Positions 19,895-22,530 of a stretch of DNA of 22,530 nucleotides are shown one piece after another. A program made the position numbers and the translations under genes. The notes beneath the pieces are model-generated. The model was given only the letters and a program-made list of their open reading frames with translations, was not told the DNA's origin and did not search any database. Within the stretch, counting starts at the first letter, position 1. The number at the start of each line of letters is the position of its first letter. Source of the stretch: Candidatus Dormiibacterota bacterium (lineage in GTDB: Bacteria; Chloroflexota; Dormibacteria; Aeolococcales; Bog-877); contig JASHRA010000176.1 in the NCBI GenBank assembly GCA_030038765.1, positions 1 to 22,530 of the forward strand. Direction: 5' to 3'.

Positions 19895-22530
19895 GTGGCC
19901 GGAAGCGACGCTGACGATCCCCACTCCGACTGGCGGATCGAGCGCCCCAGCCGCAGCGACGCCCGCCGCTGGGGCCCCTACCTCTCGATCCGGCAGTGGG
20001 GCACGGTGCGCGAGGACTACAGCGCGGACGGGGACGCCTGGGCCTACCTGACCTACGAGCAGGCCCGCAGCCGCGCCTACCGCTGGGGCGAGGACGGCCT
20101 GCTGGGGATCTCGGACGAGCGCCAACGGGTCTGTCTCGCGCTGGCCCTCTGGAACGAGGCCGACGAGTGCATCAAGGAGCGGCTCTTCGGCCTCTCCAAC
20201 GCCGAGGGCAACCACGGTGAGGACGTCAAGGAGTACTGGCACTATCTCGACGCCCTGCCCGACGGCAACTACCTGCGCGCCCTCTACCGCTACCCGATGC
20301 AGGCCTTCCCCTATGCCGAGCTGCGCCGCCGCAACGCCCAGCCCGGCCCCGAGCTGGGGCTGCTGCAGCTGGGCGTCTTCGACGACGACCGCTACTGGAC
20401 GGTGGAGGTGGAGTACGCCAACGCCACCCCCGACGTGGTCGCCTGGCGGATCTCGGTGCTCAACTCCAGCCGGGAGCGGGCCCGCCTCCACGTCCTGCCC
20501 CATCTCTGGCTCCGCAACACCTGGGCCTGGGAGGGGGAGGAGCGGGCCCATCCCGAGCTCCAGGCCGAGGAGGACCGCCTCCAGCTGGTGGGCGATCCCG
20601 ACCTGGTCGGCTTCCAGCTGGTCGGGGAGCCGGGCGGCCAATGGCTGGTCTGCGACAACGAGACCAACTCCGAGCTGCTCTTCCAGACCCCCAACCGCAG
20701 CCCCTACCCCAAGGACGCCATCGGCGACGCCGTGGTCCGCCAGGACCCCTCCCGGTGCCACCCCGAGGGGGTCGGGACCCGGGCGGCGCTGCACTACGTG
20801 CTGGAGCTGGACCCGGGGGAGTCCCGCCAGCTCCACCTCATCTGGGGCAACGACTCCCGGCGCGCCGTCGATCAGGTCGACCGCATCTGCTCCTACCGAC
20901 GCGCCGAGGCCGACGCCTTCTACGAGCGGCTCTACCCCGAGGACAGCGACGAGGACGACCGCCTGATCCAGCGCCAGGCCTTCGCCGGCCTCATCTGGAG
21001 CCAGCAGTTCTACCTCTACGACGTGGCCCGCTGGCTGCGCGGGGACGCCGGCTCGCCGCCCCCGCCCGAGGCCCGCCTCAGCGGGCGCAACGCGGCCTGG
21101 GGCATGCTCCACGCGGCCGACGTGATCGTCATGCCGGACAGCTGGGAGTACCCCTGGTTCGCCAGCTGGGACCTCGCCTTCCACGCCATGGCCCTGGAGC
21201 CCTGCGAGACGGAGCTGGCCAAGGAGCAGGTGCTGCTGCTGCTGGAGCCGCGCCTGCTGCGCGAGGACGGGCAGCTGGCGGCCTACGAGTGGTCCTTCTC
21301 GGACACCAACCCGCCGGTCCACGCCACCGCTGTCTGGCAGATCTACGTGCGCGACCGCAACCGCACCGGCATCCCCGACCGCGGCTTCCTGGAACAGGCC
21401 TTCCTGGCCCTGCTCTTCAACTACGGCTGGTGGGTCAACCGGCGCGACCCGGGGGGCGACAACATCTTCACCGGCGGCTTCCTCGGCCTCGACAACATCT
21501 CCGCCGTGGACCGCAGCCACCTGCCCCAGGGGGCGGAGATCTACGAGGCCGACGCCACCGCCTGGATGGGCATGTTCGTGATCAAGATGTTCCGCATCGC
21601 CGCCGAGCTGGCCATCGAGGAGCCGCAGTACGAGGAGATGGCGCTGCGCTTCTTCTCCCACTACGTGCGCATCGCCTCAGCCCTCAACGGCCGGGGCGGG
21701 GAGGAGGGGCTCTGGGACGACGCCGACGGCTTCTACTACGACCTGCTGCGGCTGGCCGGCGGAGAGATGGAGCAGATCCGGCTCCGCAGCCTGGTGGGGC
21801 TGATGCCGCTGGCGGCCAGCGAGGTGGTCCACCGCCACACCCTGGAGCGCCTGCCGCGCATCTCCGAGGTGCTCCAGGAGGCGGCGGAGGAGCGCGTCGT
21901 CCACTACCGGGCGGCGCGCGGCTCCGACCCCTACGCCTGCCTCAGCCTGGTCGACGCCGAGCGCCTGCACCGGCTCCTGGACCGGCTCCTCGACCCCAGC
22001 GAGTTCCTCTCCGACCACGGCCTGCGCTCCCTCTCCAAGGCCCACCTGGAGCACCCCTTCGAGAGCCGCCTGGTGCCGGGGATGGATCCCGTCCGCTACG
22101 AGCCCGGGGTGGCCAACGAGCGCGTCTACGGGGGCAACTCCAACTGGCGGGGGCCGGTCTGGTTCCCCACCGGCTACCTCCTGATCCAGGCCCTGAGGCT
22201 GCTGGGGGCCGGCCTGGGGCAGAGCTTCACCCACCCCTTCCCCTGCCCCGACGGGCGGCCCCAGACGCTGCCCCACATCGCCGACCAGCTGGCCCAGCGG
22301 ACCGTCTCCATCTTCCGCCGGGGGCGCGACCACACCCGCCCCGTCTACGGCCCCTTGGAGAAGTTCCAGACCGATCCCGGCTGGCGCGACCTGCTCCTCT
22401 TCCACGAGTACTTCGACGGCGACACCGGCCAGGGCCGGGGAGCCTCGCACCAGACCGGCTGGACCGCCCTCGCCGGGCTCATGGTCCAGGAGCTGCGCGC
22501 CCCCTGGCGCTCGCCCCGCCCCGAACCCGG
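19895..22530 (+). CDS. GH63-like (MGH1-type) glycoside hydrolase, 3' end outside window
   Basis: The frame stays open from the GTG at 19895 to the window edge: 878 full codons. It matches large clan GH-G glucosidase-like proteins of GH63, inverting alpha-glucosidase/mannosylglycerate-hydrolase relatives. An N-terminal beta-sandwich-like region (WGPYLSIRQWGTVREDY; YWHYLDALPDGNYLRALYRY; WRISVLNSSRERARLHVLPH) is followed by an (alpha/alpha)6 barrel. The probable catalytic acid is D426 in WFASWDLAFHAMALEP. Further conserved blocks are NSNWRGPVWFPTGYLL (around 748-764) and HEYFDGDTGQG...ASHQTGWTAL (from E838, near the base region). No signal peptide is seen, so it is cytoplasmic. The start lies 29 bases after the kinase stop, and GAGAAT sits seven bases before the GTG. 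The substrate is unknown; trehalose-, glycogen- or glucosylglycerate-type sugars are candidates. Confidence 0.9.
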   Translation, partial: MAGSDADDPHSDWRIERPSRSDARRWGPYLSIRQWGTVREDYSADGDAWAYLTYEQARSRAYRWGEDGLLGISDERQRVCLALALWNEADECIKERLFGLSNAEGNHGEDVKEYWHYLDALPDGNYLRALYRYPMQAFPYAELRRRNAQPGPELGLLQLGVFDDDRYWTVEVEYANATPDVVAWRISVLNSSRERARLHVLPHLWLRNTWAWEGEERAHPELQAEEDRLQLVGDPDLVGFQLVGEPGGQWLVCDNETNSELLFQTPNRSPYPKDAIGDAVVRQDPSRCHPEGVGTRAALHYVLELDPGESRQLHLIWGNDSRRAVDQVDRICSYRRAEADAFYERLYPEDSDEDDRLIQRQAFAGLIWSQQFYLYDVARWLRGDAGSPPPPEARLSGRNAAWGMLHAADVIVMPDSWEYPWFASWDLAFHAMALEPCETELAKEQVLLLLEPRLLREDGQLAAYEWSFSDTNPPVHATAVWQIYVRDRNRTGIPDRGFLEQAFLALLFNYGWWVNRRDPGGDNIFTGGFLGLDNISAVDRSHLPQGAEIYEADATAWMGMFVIKMFRIAAELAIEEPQYEEMALRFFSHYVRIASALNGRGGEEGLWDDADGFYYDLLRLAGGEMEQIRLRSLVGLMPLAASEVVHRHTLERLPRISEVLQEAAEERVVHYRAARGSDPYACLSLVDAERLHRLLDRLLDPSEFLSDHGLRSLSKAHLEHPFESRLVPGMDPVRYEPGVANERVYGGNSNWRGPVWFPTGYLLIQALRLLGAGLGQSFTHPFPCPDGRPQTLPHIADQLAQRTVSIFRRGRDHTRPVYGPLEKFQTDPGWRDLLLFHEYFDGDTGQGRGASHQTGWTALAGLMVQELRAPWRSPRPEP

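Noticed and set aside
18129..21661. 533- and 821-codon minus-strand ORFs
   Set aside because: They are antisense to the histidine kinase and the GH63-like hydrolase; compositionally biased with no domain match, while the plus strand carries clear catalytic motifs.
1..22530. CRISPR array, rRNA operon or complete transposon
   Set aside because: No regularly spaced direct repeats, rRNA sequence or intact transposase/integrase was found; only an istA fragment and a two-copy repeat are present.

Overview
The window is very GC-rich DNA with near-saturated third-position G/C in most genes. It starts many genes at GTG or TTG. It looks chromosomal and comes from a GC-rich, Gram-positive-like soil bacterium (Actinomycetota, or a deep lineage such as Candidatus Dormibacterota/Chloroflexota). 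The main pointers are a 31-residue bS22/mS38-type ribosomal protein typical of Actinobacteria, an Ap4A-phosphorylase-like HIT protein, a TrpB2-type tryptophan synthase, and several genes whose start codon follows a -10-like hexamer directly, without a ribosome binding site (leaderless style). Phylum assignment is inference. Many long ORFs on the opposite strand are by-products of the base composition and are not reported as genes.

Layout. 1-5.2 kb: a class A penicillin-binding protein (minus, runs off the left edge), divergent from an AAA+ ATPase, then a PhnB-like VOC protein and an MFS exporter. 5.2-6.0 kb: a Phd/VapC toxin-antitoxin pair ending beside tRNA-Ala(CGC). 6.0-11.2 kb: the small ribosomal protein gene divergent from a HIT hydrolase with an overlapping 57-codon ORF, a perfect 29-nt inverted repeat acting as a convergent terminator, trpB2, a CPA1 K+(Na+)/H+ antiporter with a TrkA-C domain, and a DinB-like protein.

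11.4-16.9 kb is an accessory segment with visibly lower GC3: a second VapC pair with an excisionase-like antitoxin, a GNAT acetyltransferase, a broken YoeB toxin remnant followed by a repeat, a patatin-like protein lacking its catalytic Asp, a VOC protein, an IS21 istA remnant, a pyrE with a one-base frameshift, and an intact YefM/YoeB pair. The segment ends at a second copy of the repeat, which abuts the 3' end of tRNA-Ala(GGC).

17.0-22.5 kb: an ACT-domain protein, an OmpR-type response regulator with its HAMP histidine kinase, and the first 878 codons of a GH63/MGH1-like glycoside hydrolase that runs off the right edge.

No complete new defence or biosynthetic system is visible. The most notable signals are the duplicated and decayed YoeB locus with its tRNA-abutting repeat, the recurrent leaderless promoter geometry, the frameshifted pyrE behind a toxin-antitoxin module, and the patatin active-site substitution.
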